64,000 bases of DNA from Metabacillus sp. B2-18 (lineage in GTDB: Bacteria > Bacillota > Bacilli > Bacillales > Bacillaceae), in NCBI RefSeq assembly GCF_021117275.1, contig NZ_CP088245.1, forward strand, positions 2,889,501 through 2,953,500, in the 5' to 3' direction. A program made the position numbers and the translations under genes. Shown here piece after piece: positions 52,917-61,931 of the stretch. The first letter of the stretch is position 1, and each line of letters starts with the position of its first letter. The notes beneath the pieces are model-generated. The model worked only from the letters and a program-made list of their open reading frames with translations, was not told the origin of the DNA and ran no database searches.

Positions 52917-54261
52917 TTAAATCATCGTATCCACTCTTGATATTCTTCGTACTAATCGCTGAATAGAAGAATTTGCTTCTTTTAGTACAGTAGATTTATC
53001 AATTGTTAGTAAACGTTGATCTTCCATCACAATTTTCCCATTAATGATCGTTGTTTCTACATCTGCTCTTGTTGCAGAGTAGACAATTCTTGAAATAGGA
53101 TCAACCTCTGTTGAAGGATACGTATGAAAATCATTTAAGTCTAATATCACAACATCAGCTTTTTTGCCGACTTCTAAGCTACCAATCTCCTTTTCCATTC
53201 CCATTGCAGCTGCTCCACCCATCGTTGCCATTTTGAACACTTTTTTTGGCATCCATTGCCGTCGGACCATGGTCTGGCTTTTGAATAAGTGCAGTTAGCC
53301 TCATTTCATTGAACATATCAAGATTATTGTTACAAGGTGCACCATCAGCACCAATACTAAGAAATACTCCTTGATCATGCATCTCCGGAGTATTTGCCAC
53401 TCCAGAAGCAAGCTTTAAGTTTGAGCCAGGACAATGACTTACCTTTACTCCTCTATCACGAATAATTCTTTTCTCTTGTTCATCAAGCCATATACAATGA
53501 GCTAACAATAGCCTAGAATTTGCTAAGCCAATATGATCCAAATAAACAACATTTCTCATTCCTCGCTCACGTTCAACAAGTTCTATTTCAGTTTGATTTT
53601 CTGATGCATGTGTGTGTACCAGTACTTGATACTGTTGAGAGAGATCCCGTACTTGCACTAACATCTTTTCTGAACATGAGATAACAAACCGTGGTGAAAA
53701 TGCGTAATGAATACGACCATTATCAAAGAGATGCCATTTTTCTAACAAATCAACACTTTCTTGTATGGAAGAACTAGTATTCTCTAATAAAATCGATGGA
53801 ACATTTGCTCCTTGATCCATCATAACTTTACCAGCTATAGCCCTAATTCCACTTTCAGCTATAGCTTGAAAAGCATAATCTGTATGCCTAACTGTTTCCA
53901 TATCGATTATCGATGTTGTTCCGCTTCTAATTAATTCTCCTAAACCGAGCATTGCTGAATAGTAAATGGATTCCTCGTCATGCGCAGCTTCAAGAGGCCA
54001 GATCTTTTTGGACAGCCAGTCTAATAGCTCTAGATCATCACCTTGCCCGCGAAACAGTGTTTGACAAAGATGAATATGACTTTGAATTAATCCAGGAATA
54101 ACCGTCTTCCCAGTTGCATCAATAATCTTATCCGGAGTCACATTCTCAATTTGATCCTTTATTGCAACAATTCGATCATCTCTTATTAAAAGATCACCGT
54201 GTAAAATTTCACTTTTTTCATTCATCGTTATGATTTCAGCGTTTTTAATTAAAATTTCCAC
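52917..54261 (-). pseudogene. Amidohydrolase (SsnA/AtzA/8-oxoguanine deaminase-like), split by poly-A frameshift
   Basis: First frame 53179-54261 (GTG start, AGGAGG nine bases upstream): metal site SHIHLCQT, HASENQTEIEL, AHCIWLDEQE and the Asp in GADGAPCNNNLD, all intact. It then runs out of frame. The second frame 52917-53270 carries the C-terminal MATMGGAAAMGMEKEIGSLEVGKKADVVILD. The junction is a run of seven A (GCC-AAAAAAA-GTG, near 53240) where six would restore a single frame of about 445 residues. Possible guanine, hydroxypyrimidine or other aminopurine deaminase. Confidence 0.85.
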
Positions 54262-54416
54262 TAAGTTCCGCCTCCTATGCTACCCGACAAACCCAATATC
54301 TCGTTACTAAATCTGACAATCATTAAAGTAATAACCTGGTTTTCTAGAGAAACATTCATTCTCTTCTGCTGAATTAGCTAAATTATATCCTCAATTGTAA
54401 ATTATTGTTACATTTA

Positions 54417-54433
54417 TGTGAGAAATTCTCACA
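54417..54433. promoter_or_regulatory. TnrA/GlnR box upstream of purine operon
   Basis: TGTGAGAAATTCTCACA fits TGTNANAWWWTMTNACA at every position. It lies about 155 bases before the amidohydrolase start, so it is in the promoter region of the whole operon. TnrA activates puc genes under nitrogen limitation in B. subtilis. tnrA itself is at 61317-61637. Confidence 0.8.
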
Positions 54434-54480
54434 GAGAGTTTTAAATAAGAGTATTTTTATTTTTCAGCTGAAATAAAAAA

Positions 54481-54510
54481 AGAGTTGCCTACATGATTGT
54501 AAGCAACCCT
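54481..54510 (-). terminator. Terminator after Cof-type phosphatase gene
   Basis: AGGGTTGC / GGCAACTC stem followed on the minus strand by TTTTTTT. Confidence 0.8.
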
Positions 54511-54515
54511 TATAT

Positions 54516-55331
54516 TTAAACAGTAACATTTAAAATAAATTCATCTACTACCTTTGCGACTCCATCATTCATATTCGTATCTGCAACAAAATTTGCCAGA
54601 TCTTTTATTTCTTGAGGAGCATTTCCCATGGCAACTCCAAGGCCTGCAAACTCAATCATGGATATATCATTATAACTGTCACCAATAGCAATAACTTCTT
54701 CCTGTTTAATGCCACATCTTTGAATTAGTTGATTTAAGCTCGTTCCCTTTGTAACACCTTTTTCAGTAAACTCCAGGAAATACGGCTTTGAGCGCATAAT
54801 TGAAAAATGTTCGTCTAACTCTTCTTGTAACTTCTTTTCAACAACCTTAAGTACATCCGGCTCCGCTACCATTAATGTTTTTACTACTGGCACAGTTACT
54901 GACTGTACAAAGTCTGATACCATCTTAATAGGTAATCCGGTTAAAGTAGATTCTTTTTTCGTGAAAGGATTTTCATCCATCGTAATAATTTCATCACCTA
55001 TATATGTATGAATAAATACATTTTCACGACGGCTTATATCAAACAATTGATGAACAGACTCTGCACTTAATGTACTGCTGAACATTTCTTCATTTGATGA
55101 GCAATTTATGATTTTCCCACCATTAAAAGATAGAATATAGCTTCCAAACTTATGTAGCAGCAATTCATTTGCATAGTCTCTCATTCCAAAAGTAGGACGA
55201 CCTGATGCTAAAACCACCTTTACACCTTGTTCTTGCGCTTTCATTAATGCCTCTTTTGTACGAGATGATATTGTATGATCGTCACATAACAACGTATCAT
55301 CCAAATCTAATACAATCATTTTATATGTCAT
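54516..55331 (-). CDS. Cof-type HAD phosphatase (YidA/YkrA-like)
   Basis: 271 residues. Motif I VLDLDDTLLCDD, motif II VVLASGRPTFG, Lys in EKGVTKGTSLN and motif IV IAIGDSYNDISMIEFAGLGVAMGNA. Typical of Cof proteins that dephosphorylate sugars or nucleotide-like phosphates. AGGAC precedes the ATG. Its 5' region borders the IS insertion. Confidence 0.88.
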   Translation of the reverse strand: MTYKMIVLDLDDTLLCDDHTISSRTKEALMKAQEQGVKVVLASGRPTFGMRDYANELLLHKFGSYILSFNGGKIINCSSNEEMFSSTLSAESVHQLFDISRRENVFIHTYIGDEIITMDENPFTKKESTLTGLPIKMVSDFVQSVTVPVVKTLMVAEPDVLKVVEKKLQEELDEHFSIMRSKPYFLEFTEKGVTKGTSLNQLIQRCGIKQEEVIAIGDSYNDISMIEFAGLGVAMGNAPQEIKDLANFVADTNMNDGVAKVVDEFILNVTV

Positions 55332-55480
55332 GTTTTAAGTCCTTTCTATAGATAGATCACTATATTCATATCCTACTATAAATAGAAGCTTAAAGGAAAG
55401 AAACATTCCGGAATTCAAAATATTGCTTTATTAATTATTTAAAATTTCTATCATTCTGATCGACAAATAAAAAACTGGTT

Positions 55481-55488
55481 TGTGAAAC
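55481..55488. repeat. Target-site duplication TGTGAAAC (left)
   Basis: TGTGAAAC directly precedes the left inverted repeat and is repeated at 57175-57182. Confidence 0.75.
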
Positions 55489-55511
55489 GAGGCCACTGAA
55501 AAAGTCCAAGT

Positions 55512-55555
55512 AAAAGGTAGAAAGATTCACTTAGGTGAACTTTTCTACCTTTTTT
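55512..55555. terminator. IS-borne hairpin at left end
   Basis: AAAAGGTAGAAA / TTTCTACCTTTT with an internal CACTTAGGTG dyad, just inside the IS; followed by a T-run on the plus strand. Confidence 0.7.
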
Positions 55556-55596
55556 ACTTTATAATTAAAATTATAAATATAAGTGGGTGGTTTCCA

Positions 55597-57054
55597 ATGA
55601 TACAACAACAACAAACAATGATGTTTAGTCCATATGTGGCTCTATATGATATCGTCGTTCCTCAGGATAATATGTTACGAAGAATTAAGGATCTAATTGA
55701 CTTTTCTTTTATTTACGAAGAATTAAAGGATAAATATTGTCTAGATAATGGGCGGAATGCGATAGATCCTATTCGCATGTTTAAATATTTGTTTTTGAAA
55801 ACCATTCATGATGTTTCAGATGTTGATATTATCGAGCGTTCAAAATATGATATGTCCTTCAAATATTTTTTGGATATGGCTCCGGAGGAAGCCGTTATTG
55901 ATTCAAGTTCTTTGACAAAGTTTCGTAAGCTTAGGTTAAAAGACATGAACTTATTAGACATGCTTATCAATAAGACAGTGGAGATTGCCATTGAGAAAGA
56001 GATTATTAAAAGCAAGTCCATTATTGTAGATGCCACCCATACAAAGGCGAGATATAATCAAATGACTCCAAAAGAAATACTAATGGAGCGCTCCAAAAAC
56101 CTCAGAAAAGCAATTTATAAAATTAACGAGAGTATGAAGAAGAAATTCCCCGTAAAGCCAAACAATGATCTACTTGAAGATGAGATTACTTATTCCCAAG
56201 AGCTCATTGAAGTGATTGAAAAGGAAGAAAGCCTTTTAGAGTATCCAAAAGTCAAGGAACATCTTAATCTCCTGAAAGAAGCCGTTGCAGATGATATCGA
56301 ACAGCTACAGTCCATGAATGATCTAGATGCCAAAGTCGGACACAAAGCAGCTGACTCATCATTCTTTGGCTATAAAACTCATCTGGCGATGAGTGAAGAG
56401 CGAATTATTACAGCCGCAACGATTACAACCGGAGAAAAAAATGATGGAAAAGAGCTACAGACACTTGTTGAGAAAAGTATAGATGCAGGAATGGAAATTG
56501 AAACGGTTATTGGGGATACTGCGTATTCTGAGAAAGACAACATTCAATATAGTAAGGAAAATGGAATTAAACTGGTCTCAAAATTAAATCCTTCCATAAC
56601 TCAGGGTACCCGAAAAAAAGAGGATGAATTTGAATTCAATAAGGATGCGGGCATGTATGTCTGCAAGGCAGGGCATATGGCTGTACGGAAAGCTAGGCAA
56701 GGTAAAAAAGGAGTAGGCAAAAACCAAGTTGATACCTACTATTTTAATGTTGAAAAATGCAAGAGATGTCCTTTCAGAGAAGGGTGCTACAAAGAGGGAG
56801 CCAAAAGTAAAACATATTCTGTTTCCCTTAAGTCTGATCAACATTCATCCCAAGCACAATTCCAGAAAAGTGTATATTTTAAGGAAAAGTCTAAAGAGCG
56901 TTATAAAATTGAAGCGAAAAATAGTGAATTAAAACACAGACACGGGTATAATGTGGCAAAATCCTCGGGTCTAATTAGCATGGAGTTGCAAGGCGCCATG
57001 GCTATATTTACGGTAAACATTAAAAGAATTCTAAAGCTACTAGGGGAAAATTAG
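55597..57054 (+). CDS. IS1182-type transposase (DDE)
   Basis: 485 residues. N-terminal DUF772-type domain (NMLRRIKDLIDFSFIYEEL...DPIRMFKYLFLKTIHDVSD), DDE core with IIVDATHTKA, VIGDTAYSEKDN and the Glu in KERYKIEAKNSELKHRHGY, and a Cys-rich insert (CKRCPFREGC). Ribosome site GTGGGTGG. It is full length, so the element may still move. Confidence 0.93.
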   Translation: MIQQQQTMMFSPYVALYDIVVPQDNMLRRIKDLIDFSFIYEELKDKYCLDNGRNAIDPIRMFKYLFLKTIHDVSDVDIIERSKYDMSFKYFLDMAPEEAVIDSSSLTKFRKLRLKDMNLLDMLINKTVEIAIEKEIIKSKSIIVDATHTKARYNQMTPKEILMERSKNLRKAIYKINESMKKKFPVKPNNDLLEDEITYSQELIEVIEKEESLLEYPKVKEHLNLLKEAVADDIEQLQSMNDLDAKVGHKAADSSFFGYKTHLAMSEERIITAATITTGEKNDGKELQTLVEKSIDAGMEIETVIGDTAYSEKDNIQYSKENGIKLVSKLNPSITQGTRKKEDEFEFNKDAGMYVCKAGHMAVRKARQGKKGVGKNQVDTYYFNVEKCKRCPFREGCYKEGAKSKTYSVSLKSDQHSSQAQFQKSVYFKEKSKERYKIEAKNSELKHRHGYNVAKSSGLISMELQGAMAIFTVNIKRILKLLGEN

Positions 57055-57077
57055 AGAAAATATGTGGCTAATGCAAA

Positions 57078-57126
57078 GAAAGAGCCGACTTTAATTCCTA
57101 AAAAAGGAAAAAAAGTCGGCTCTTTT
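57078..57126. terminator. IS-borne hairpin at right end
   Basis: AAAGAGCCGACTTT / AAAGTCGGCTCTTT around TAATTCCTAAAAAAGGAA, followed by TTTT on the plus strand. Confidence 0.8.
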
Positions 57127-57174
57127 TAAACTCACATGAATAATCTTTAAAATCGTCAGATTTTCAGTGGCCTC

Positions 57175-57182
57175 TGTGAAAC
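57175..57182. repeat. Target-site duplication TGTGAAAC (right)
   Basis: Identical to 55481-55488, directly after the right inverted repeat. Confidence 0.75.
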
Positions 57183-57203
57183 AAACCAGTTTTTGTTAAG
57201 CGA

Positions 57204-58145
57204 TTAAACCTTCGATGCATCATCCTTTGAAGCAACTACTTGAACCTCTATTGTTCCAGACTGTTTATTCACAAATGTTTTAATCATAACTGGGAAGTCT
57301 TTGTTATTCATAAATTTAAAATCTGGACCTCCCCAGGACACTGTTGCATCCTTCCCGGTAGGAACATACCCAACAGATCTTGAGTGTGAGTTAACTTCTA
57401 AAACTTCCAATCCTGCATTTGCAACTGCATTATATAAAGTAGAGGAAGTTTGACAAATTCCCCCACCGATTCCTTCAACAAATTCTTTATCTACAATTTC
57501 TTTTGCTTTTTGATAACCTTTTGCTGCAGTACGTTCACCAACAACTAAATTAAAATAAAAGCGATCGCCTGGACCCAATACAATTTGATTAATCTCATTT
57601 GCTGATAAAAATATATTTTGTGAGCGACCTGTTACGTTAGGATTAAAAGATGTTTTATAATGGCCAATAACTACTTCGTCAATATTTTTTACAGTTTCTG
57701 CTGATACATTCGGCGACATCACTTCTATAGGTAGATCTAATGTTTTATCAAGCGCATGAACATTCAATAACATATCAACTAATTTTTCTTCATCTAATAG
57801 AACACGACTTGTTCCTTCTGTTAAACCACCGTTGCTCGTATACTTCACTGGTATCATCGGTTGATCAAGACTCTCAGCTAAATCATTCGCAATAAGCCTT
57901 ACTTCTTCCTCATAAGCTTCCGACTTTTGATTTAGTGAAGGTGAAAAGGAATATAATATTTTTTGTGTTTCAGGATGTAGCAATTGAACTTGAAATTCCA
58001 CTTGTTTCTCTGCTAATTGAAAACTATTCATTGCCAAGCTCTTCACTGGTAAAGGTTCATCTTTTTCATTGCCATTAACTACATTCGAACTACAACCCGT
58101 CATCATGAACAAGAAAATCAACGTTGAAACATATTTCTTACGCAT
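57204..58145 (-). CDS. VanW-family lipoprotein
   Basis: 313 residues with a lipoprotein signal (MRKKYVSTLIFLFMMTGCSS). The VanW domain has NVTGRSQNIFLSANEINQIVLGPGDRFYFN and the Cys-containing GIGGGICQTSSTLYNAVANAGLEVLEVNSHS, then YVPTGKDATVSWGGPDFKF. VanW proteins bind the cell wall; the molecular role is unsettled. It was probably followed by the hairpin now split by the IS. Confidence 0.88.
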   Translation of the reverse strand: MRKKYVSTLIFLFMMTGCSSNVVNGNEKDEPLPVKSLAMNSFQLAEKQVEFQVQLLHPETQKILYSFSPSLNQKSEAYEEEVRLIANDLAESLDQPMIPVKYTSNGGLTEGTSRVLLDEEKLVDMLLNVHALDKTLDLPIEVMSPNVSAETVKNIDEVVIGHYKTSFNPNVTGRSQNIFLSANEINQIVLGPGDRFYFNLVVGERTAAKGYQKAKEIVDKEFVEGIGGGICQTSSTLYNAVANAGLEVLEVNSHSRSVGYVPTGKDATVSWGGPDFKFMNNKDFPVMIKTFVNKQSGTIEVQVVASKDDASKV

Positions 58146-58352
58146 AACTCTCCCACATTTCCCATTAAATTTTCTTTACCACTTATTTTATTCACTCATA
58201 TATATTTTGTATTTAATGAAAATATCCTAATTTTTGTTAAAAATTTCCTGAACATTATATATGAAGTGAATTAATATTCTTCTCATTAGTAAGACGTTTA
58301 ATTAAGGGAAAATGTTTCATATTTTTTCCAAATTCTTTCTTGTTTAATACAG

Positions 58353-58437
58353 AAAAGGCCAATTCAACAATAGTTCCCGTTTTGCAAAGTGAGTGGCTAC
58401 ATAAAAAAAGCGGGATAGTTTGTTGAATTAACCTTTT
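58353..58437. repeat. Long imperfect inverted repeat downstream of ilvE-like gene
   Basis: AAAAGGCCAATTCAACAATA (58353-58372) continuing to TTCCCGTTTT, and its near-complement AAAAGCGGGATAGTTTGTTG onward (58406-58437), form about 31 base pairs around a loop of about 22 bases. It lies just past the stop of the aminotransferase and can act as a terminator, or be a relic of a miniature element. Confidence 0.6.
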
Positions 58438-58444
58438 GAATGAT

Positions 58445-59521
58445 TTATATAATTTCAGTAACCCAATTAAATGGATCCTGCTTCGTACCTTTTTGTATGC
58501 CAGTTAATGTATCATAAAGTTTTTTAGATAATTCACCAGTTTCTCCGTTATTAATTACAATTTTATTATCGTCATATAAGAATTCACCAATTGGAGAAAT
58601 AACAGCTGCAGTACCAGTACCAAAAGCCTCTTCTAATTGTCCATCTTTATATGCCTGATACACTTCTTCCATTGATATTTTTCGCTCAGAAACAGGGGTT
58701 TCCCATGATTTTAGTAATTCTAGGATTGATTTTCTTGTTACTCCCTCTAAAATACTGCCATTCACTTCAGGTGTAACAACTTCCCCATTAATTTTAAAGA
58801 AAATATTCATACTTCCTACTTCTTCTATATATTTCTTCTCAACTCCATCTAACCATAAAACTTGTGAGTAGCCCTTTTGCGCAGCCTCTTCTTGGGCTCT
58901 TAGGCTTGAAGCGTAGTTACCGCCGGTTTTAGCTTTCCCTGTTCCACCTTCAACAGCACGAACGTAATGGTTCTCAACGTATATTTTTACCGGATGAATT
59001 CCTTCTTTATAATACGAACCTACAGGAGAAAGAATAATCATAAATCGGTAAAACTTCGATGGAGCTACCCCTAAGTAATACTCTGTTGGGATAATAAATG
59101 GTCTAATATAAAGAGAAGTTCCTTCTGCAGTAGGAATCCAATCCTTTTCAATCGAAACAAGCTGTTTTAGGGCCTCAATGACAAACTCGCCATCAATTCG
59201 AGGAATACAAAGTCGATCATTTGATAAATTAAGTCTTTCCATATTTTTCTCAGGTCTGAACAATAATACTTTATCTTCTTTCGTACGATATGCCTTTAAC
59301 CCTTCAAATACTGTTTGCCCGTAGTGGAAGACCATCGAAGCTGGGCTAAGTGTAATTGGTTCATACGGAACAATTTTAGGGTCATGCCATCCTTTTGCCG
59401 GGCTATAATCCATTACAAACATATGATCAGTAAAAACGCGGCCAAACTCCAACTGATCTGATTTGGGCTTTTCTTTTCGTGTTGCACTAAGTGTTACATC
59501 AATTTTTGTTTTTGTCATCAT
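58445..59521 (-). CDS. ilvE: Branched-chain amino acid aminotransferase
   Basis: 358 residues from the ATG at 59521 (GGGAGAG upstream). Fold-type IV aminotransferase with SMVFHYGQTVFEGLKAYR, the PLP Lys in GKAKTGGNYASSLRAQ, and GTGTAAVISPIGE. It transfers amino groups between Val/Leu/Ile and 2-oxoglutarate. B. subtilis homologues are IlvK (YwaA) and IlvE; sequence alone does not separate them. Confidence 0.9.
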   Translation of the reverse strand: MMTKTKIDVTLSATRKEKPKSDQLEFGRVFTDHMFVMDYSPAKGWHDPKIVPYEPITLSPASMVFHYGQTVFEGLKAYRTKEDKVLLFRPEKNMERLNLSNDRLCIPRIDGEFVIEALKQLVSIEKDWIPTAEGTSLYIRPFIIPTEYYLGVAPSKFYRFMIILSPVGSYYKEGIHPVKIYVENHYVRAVEGGTGKAKTGGNYASSLRAQEEAAQKGYSQVLWLDGVEKKYIEEVGSMNIFFKINGEVVTPEVNGSILEGVTRKSILELLKSWETPVSERKISMEEVYQAYKDGQLEEAFGTGTAAVISPIGEFLYDDNKIVINNGETGELSKKLYDTLTGIQKGTKQDPFNWVTEII

Positions 59522-59888
59522 TTTAAACTCTCCCAATCAACAAAATTTAAAGAAGTTATCTTTTCCTAGAAATAACCTCTGATCATATTAGAAAAGGTAT
59601 CTAATCAAACTTTCTATATTTCACTATTTTATAACTTTCATGGAGCAGTTAACAACTGTTTTTCGACAAAAGATTCAAAATAATCAATAAAAATATTATT
59701 TCAGCCCAATATTAAAGTTATTTTTCTATAGAAAAATTTTTATTCGAGGCATATGATCTATGAAAAAAGAGCGGGAAGCCCCCCACTCTTTTCTATAAAA
59801 TATCCTATTCCACATCTTCTATTGTTATTAAAGTTCTTTTATTGTTGTTAAAAAACTTGGGTCCTTCACAATTTGTATTTTTGAGAAT
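59522..59888. other. 367-base intergenic region between ilvE and class I/II aminotransferase
   Basis: No ORF. It contains a terminator (59764-59793) after the upstream gene and a perfect 18-base palindrome ATTTTTCTATAGAAAAAT (59720-59737). The palindrome is not a good CodY-box match. No clear sigma-A pair was found by eye. Confidence 0.55.
59764..59793 (-). terminator. Terminator after class I/II aminotransferase gene
   Basis: AAAAGAGTGGGG / CCCGCTCTTTT stem followed on the minus strand by TTTTC. Confidence 0.75.
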
Positions 59889-61055
59889 CTACAAAATATT
59901 CGCATTCTTTATTGAGGTAATAACCTTTTTTAACTTTTCTACATCCTGAACAAGAGCAATCCTTACATAACCTTCACCAGTTGGTCCAAATGCATGTCCA
60001 GGTGTTACAACAACATGTGCTTTGTCAATTAGTTCATAAGTAAACTCCGTCGAACTGAACCCCTTAGGAACTTCAGCCCAAATAAACATACCTGCATCAG
60101 GCTTTGTTATGGTCCAACCTAACTCATTTAAACCTTCAATCAAAGTATCACGGCGTTCTTGGTACACCTTTCTACTTTCTTCACAAAAGTGAGCACCCTC
60201 TTCCAGAGCACGGATTGCAGCCTTTTGAATAGGTAAAAACACACCATAATCCAAATTGCTTTTTAATTGATTCATAGCTTGTACCACATCTTTATTACCG
60301 GCGAGAAAGCCAATTCGAGTACCTGCCATATTATAGTTTTTAGAGAATGAAGACATTTCAACTCCAATGTCTTTTGCTCCTTCGATCGAAAGAAAACTTA
60401 CTGGCTTCTTTCCTTCAAAATAAAGCTCAGAGTAAGCAAAATCATGTAGAACTAGTATATTGAATTTTTTAGCAAATGCAACAGCTTTTTCAAAAAATTC
60501 TATATCAGCTAATGCGGGAACCGGATTACCAGGAAAATTCAAGATCATCAATTTCGCTTTTTCAGCCACCTCAGAAGGAATAATTGATAAATCTGGTAAA
60601 AAATTCTTTTCCTTTTTCAACGGCATAAAATAAGGAGTTGCCCCTGCCATCGCAATTCCAGCAGCGTATGCAGTATAACCTGGATCCGGTACTAAAATCA
60701 CATCTCCTGGATTTGCAAAAACCATCGGAAAATGAACAAGTCCGTCCTGAGATCCCATTAATAATAGTATCTCTTCAATTGAATCCAACTCCACTTTATA
60801 GTTTCTATTATAAAAAGAAGAAACTGCTCTATTAAACTCATTAGTTCCAGATAAAGAATAGCCATATTGATCTGCTTTCAACACTTCTTCAGATAAAGAA
60901 TTGGTAATAAAAGATGGTGGAGCCAAATCCGGGCTACCAATACTTAAATCAATAATCGGTGCACCTTCACTTATTTTTCTCTGTTTATATTGAGCAAGCT
61001 CACTAAAAATAGAAGGCTTAAAAAAGCTCATTTTATTTGATAATGTAATTGTCAT
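59889..61055 (-). CDS. PLP-dependent class I/II aminotransferase (LL-diaminopimelate-aminotransferase-like)
   Basis: 388 residues from the ATG at 61055 (GGGGGAT upstream). Fold-type I enzyme with NFPGNPVPA, HDFAYSELYF, PLP Lys in SSFSKNYNMAGTRIGF and the C-terminal Arg in GYVRIALV. Such proteins are often labelled DapL or aspartate/other aminotransferases; the substrate is unproven. Its own terminator separates it from ilvE. Confidence 0.85.
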   Translation of the reverse strand: MTITLSNKMSFFKPSIFSELAQYKQRKISEGAPIIDLSIGSPDLAPPSFITNSLSEEVLKADQYGYSLSGTNEFNRAVSSFYNRNYKVELDSIEEILLLMGSQDGLVHFPMVFANPGDVILVPDPGYTAYAAGIAMAGATPYFMPLKKEKNFLPDLSIIPSEVAEKAKLMILNFPGNPVPALADIEFFEKAVAFAKKFNILVLHDFAYSELYFEGKKPVSFLSIEGAKDIGVEMSSFSKNYNMAGTRIGFLAGNKDVVQAMNQLKSNLDYGVFLPIQKAAIRALEEGAHFCEESRKVYQERRDTLIEGLNELGWTITKPDAGMFIWAEVPKGFSSTEFTYELIDKAHVVVTPGHAFGPTGEGYVRIALVQDVEKLKKVITSIKNANIL

Positions 61056-61268
61056 TTTATCCCCCACTTATTTCGCAAGTTCTCATTTTTCTGAAAATAA
61101 GTGTATCATAACTAAACGTTATACGGGAATAATGAAGTTTTAGATTTTTGGAAATAGTTGAATTTTAATAGTTTTTCTAAAAATGGACAGTTAAGCTTAA
61201 AATGAATCATTCGAGTTTTTTCCTGTTGTTTATACTTTCATCATACATTTGTATATCCCCATAGAAAA

Positions 61269-61293
61269 AAGAATGCTGTTTGTTGAGCATCCT
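61269..61293 (-). terminator. Terminator after tnrA
   Basis: AGGATGCT / AGCATTCT stem followed on the minus strand by TTTTTC. Confidence 0.75.
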
Positions 61294-61316
61294 AAATTAA
61301 ATGATTACATTTTTTC

Positions 61317-61637
61317 TTACTTAAAGCCACTTCTTTGAAAATGTGAGTTTAATTGACCGCGAATCATTTTTTTCTTTAGATCGGCATCAGTTTCTTTCTT
61401 TTTGTAGTCTCTACGGATTTCATCGGTTTGAACGCCTTCCTCCACTTTTTCAGCAATGTCCATTAATTTCTCAATATCAGAAAAAGAATATTTACGAAAT
61501 CCAGTTGATGTACGATCTGGAAAAATTAATTTTCTTTCCTCATAATAACGGATTCTTCTTTCTGATAACCCGGTCAATTCACACACAGTACCCATTGATA
61601 TCACTTTTTTATCACGATATGATTTCGTCTTATCCAA
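61317..61637 (-). CDS. tnrA: Nitrogen transcriptional regulator TnrA (MerR family)
   Basis: 106 residues. The N-terminal MerR helix-turn-helix has [31 protein letters not shown] and [15 protein letters not shown]. The C-terminal end [16 protein letters not shown] matches the TnrA region that binds feedback-inhibited glutamine synthetase, rather than the longer GlnR tail. TTG start six bases after GGGGGCG. TnrA controls nitrogen-limitation genes by binding TGTNANAWWWTMTNACA, found perfectly at 54417 and 62122. Confidence 0.92.
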   Translation of the reverse strand: MDKTKSYRDKKVISMGTVCELTGLSERRIRYYEERKLIFPDRTSTGFRKYSFSDIEKLMDIAEKVEEGVQTDEIRRDYKKKETDADLKKKMIRGQLNSHFQRSGFK

Positions 61638-61725
61638 AGAAACGCCCCCGGTTTTGTATGTTATTTTCCGATCTCTTCATTACTTTACCAATAGAAAGCG
61701 TTTTCCAACAAGAATAATTTACAGA

Positions 61726-61742
61726 ATTTTATAAAAAATCAC
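61726..61742 (-). promoter_or_regulatory. Weak TnrA-like box upstream of tnrA
   Basis: Minus reading TGTGATTTTTTATAAAA fits TGTNANAWWWTMTNACA at 15 of 17 positions, about 90 bases upstream of tnrA. Autoregulation is known in B. subtilis, but this match may be chance. Confidence 0.35.
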
Positions 61743-61746
61743 ACAG

Positions 61747-61777
61747 AAAAAGACATCACAAATCTAGATGTCTTTTT
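61747..61777 (-). terminator. Terminator after small ORFs
   Basis: AAAAAGACATC / GATGTCTTTTT stem, with the Cys-rich ORF stop codon inside the loop. Confidence 0.75.
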
Positions 61778-61916
61778 CGATAGATCGGGAATTAGAATTA
61801 ACATTTATAGTAATATCTGCTTTTTCACAGTAACTTTTGTTACACCAGCATTCCCAATCTTCCATCTTGTCGTTTTCTAAAAACACTTCACACTGAAAGC
61901 AATATAAGCCACTTTT
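61764..61916 (-). CDS. Short cysteine-rich ORF, possible remnant
   Basis: An open frame of 50 codons without a good start: GLYCFQCEVFLENDKMEDWECWCNKSYC has a CxxC and a CWC pattern like a small zinc ribbon. An in-frame ATG only occurs after the first Cys pair. It lies directly downstream of the 39-codon ORF and ends in a terminator. It may be the C-terminal part of a frameshifted small gene, or not translated. Confidence 0.35.
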   Translation of the reverse strand, partial: KSGLYCFQCEVFLENDKMEDWECWCNKSYCEKADITINVNSNSRSIEKDI

Positions 61917-61931
61917 TCAGTGTTTTTTGTA

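Larger units (their letters stand above)
55489..57174 (+). mobile_element. IS1182-family insertion sequence, 1686 bp
   Basis: Ends are the perfect inverted repeat GAGGCCACTGAAAA. The transposase at 55597-57054 is intact. Internal terminator-like hairpins lie at both ends (55512-55555 and 57078-57126), isolating the transposase gene. The 8-base duplication TGTGAAAC flanks it. The interrupted site is a terminator loop. Confidence 0.9.
55473..57190. terminator. Former terminator hairpin split by IS insertion
   Basis: Left half AAAAACTGGTTTG (55470-55482) and right half CAAACCAGTTTTTG (57182-57195) pair perfectly. Removing the IS and one TSD copy gives AAAAACTGGTTTG-TGAAA-CAAACCAGTTTTT, the terminator of the VanW-type gene. 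Confidence 0.75.

Noticed and set aside
54417..54433. Palindrome TGTGAGAAATTCTCACA read as a CRP site
   Set aside because: The CRP site has a 6-base spacer (TGTGA-N6-TCACA); here it is 7, and Bacillaceae lack a CRP of that kind. All 17 positions fit the TnrA/GlnR consensus instead.
59720..59737. CodY box upstream of the branched-chain aminotransferase
   Set aside because: The palindrome differs from AATTTTCWGAAAATT at several positions and has a longer centre.
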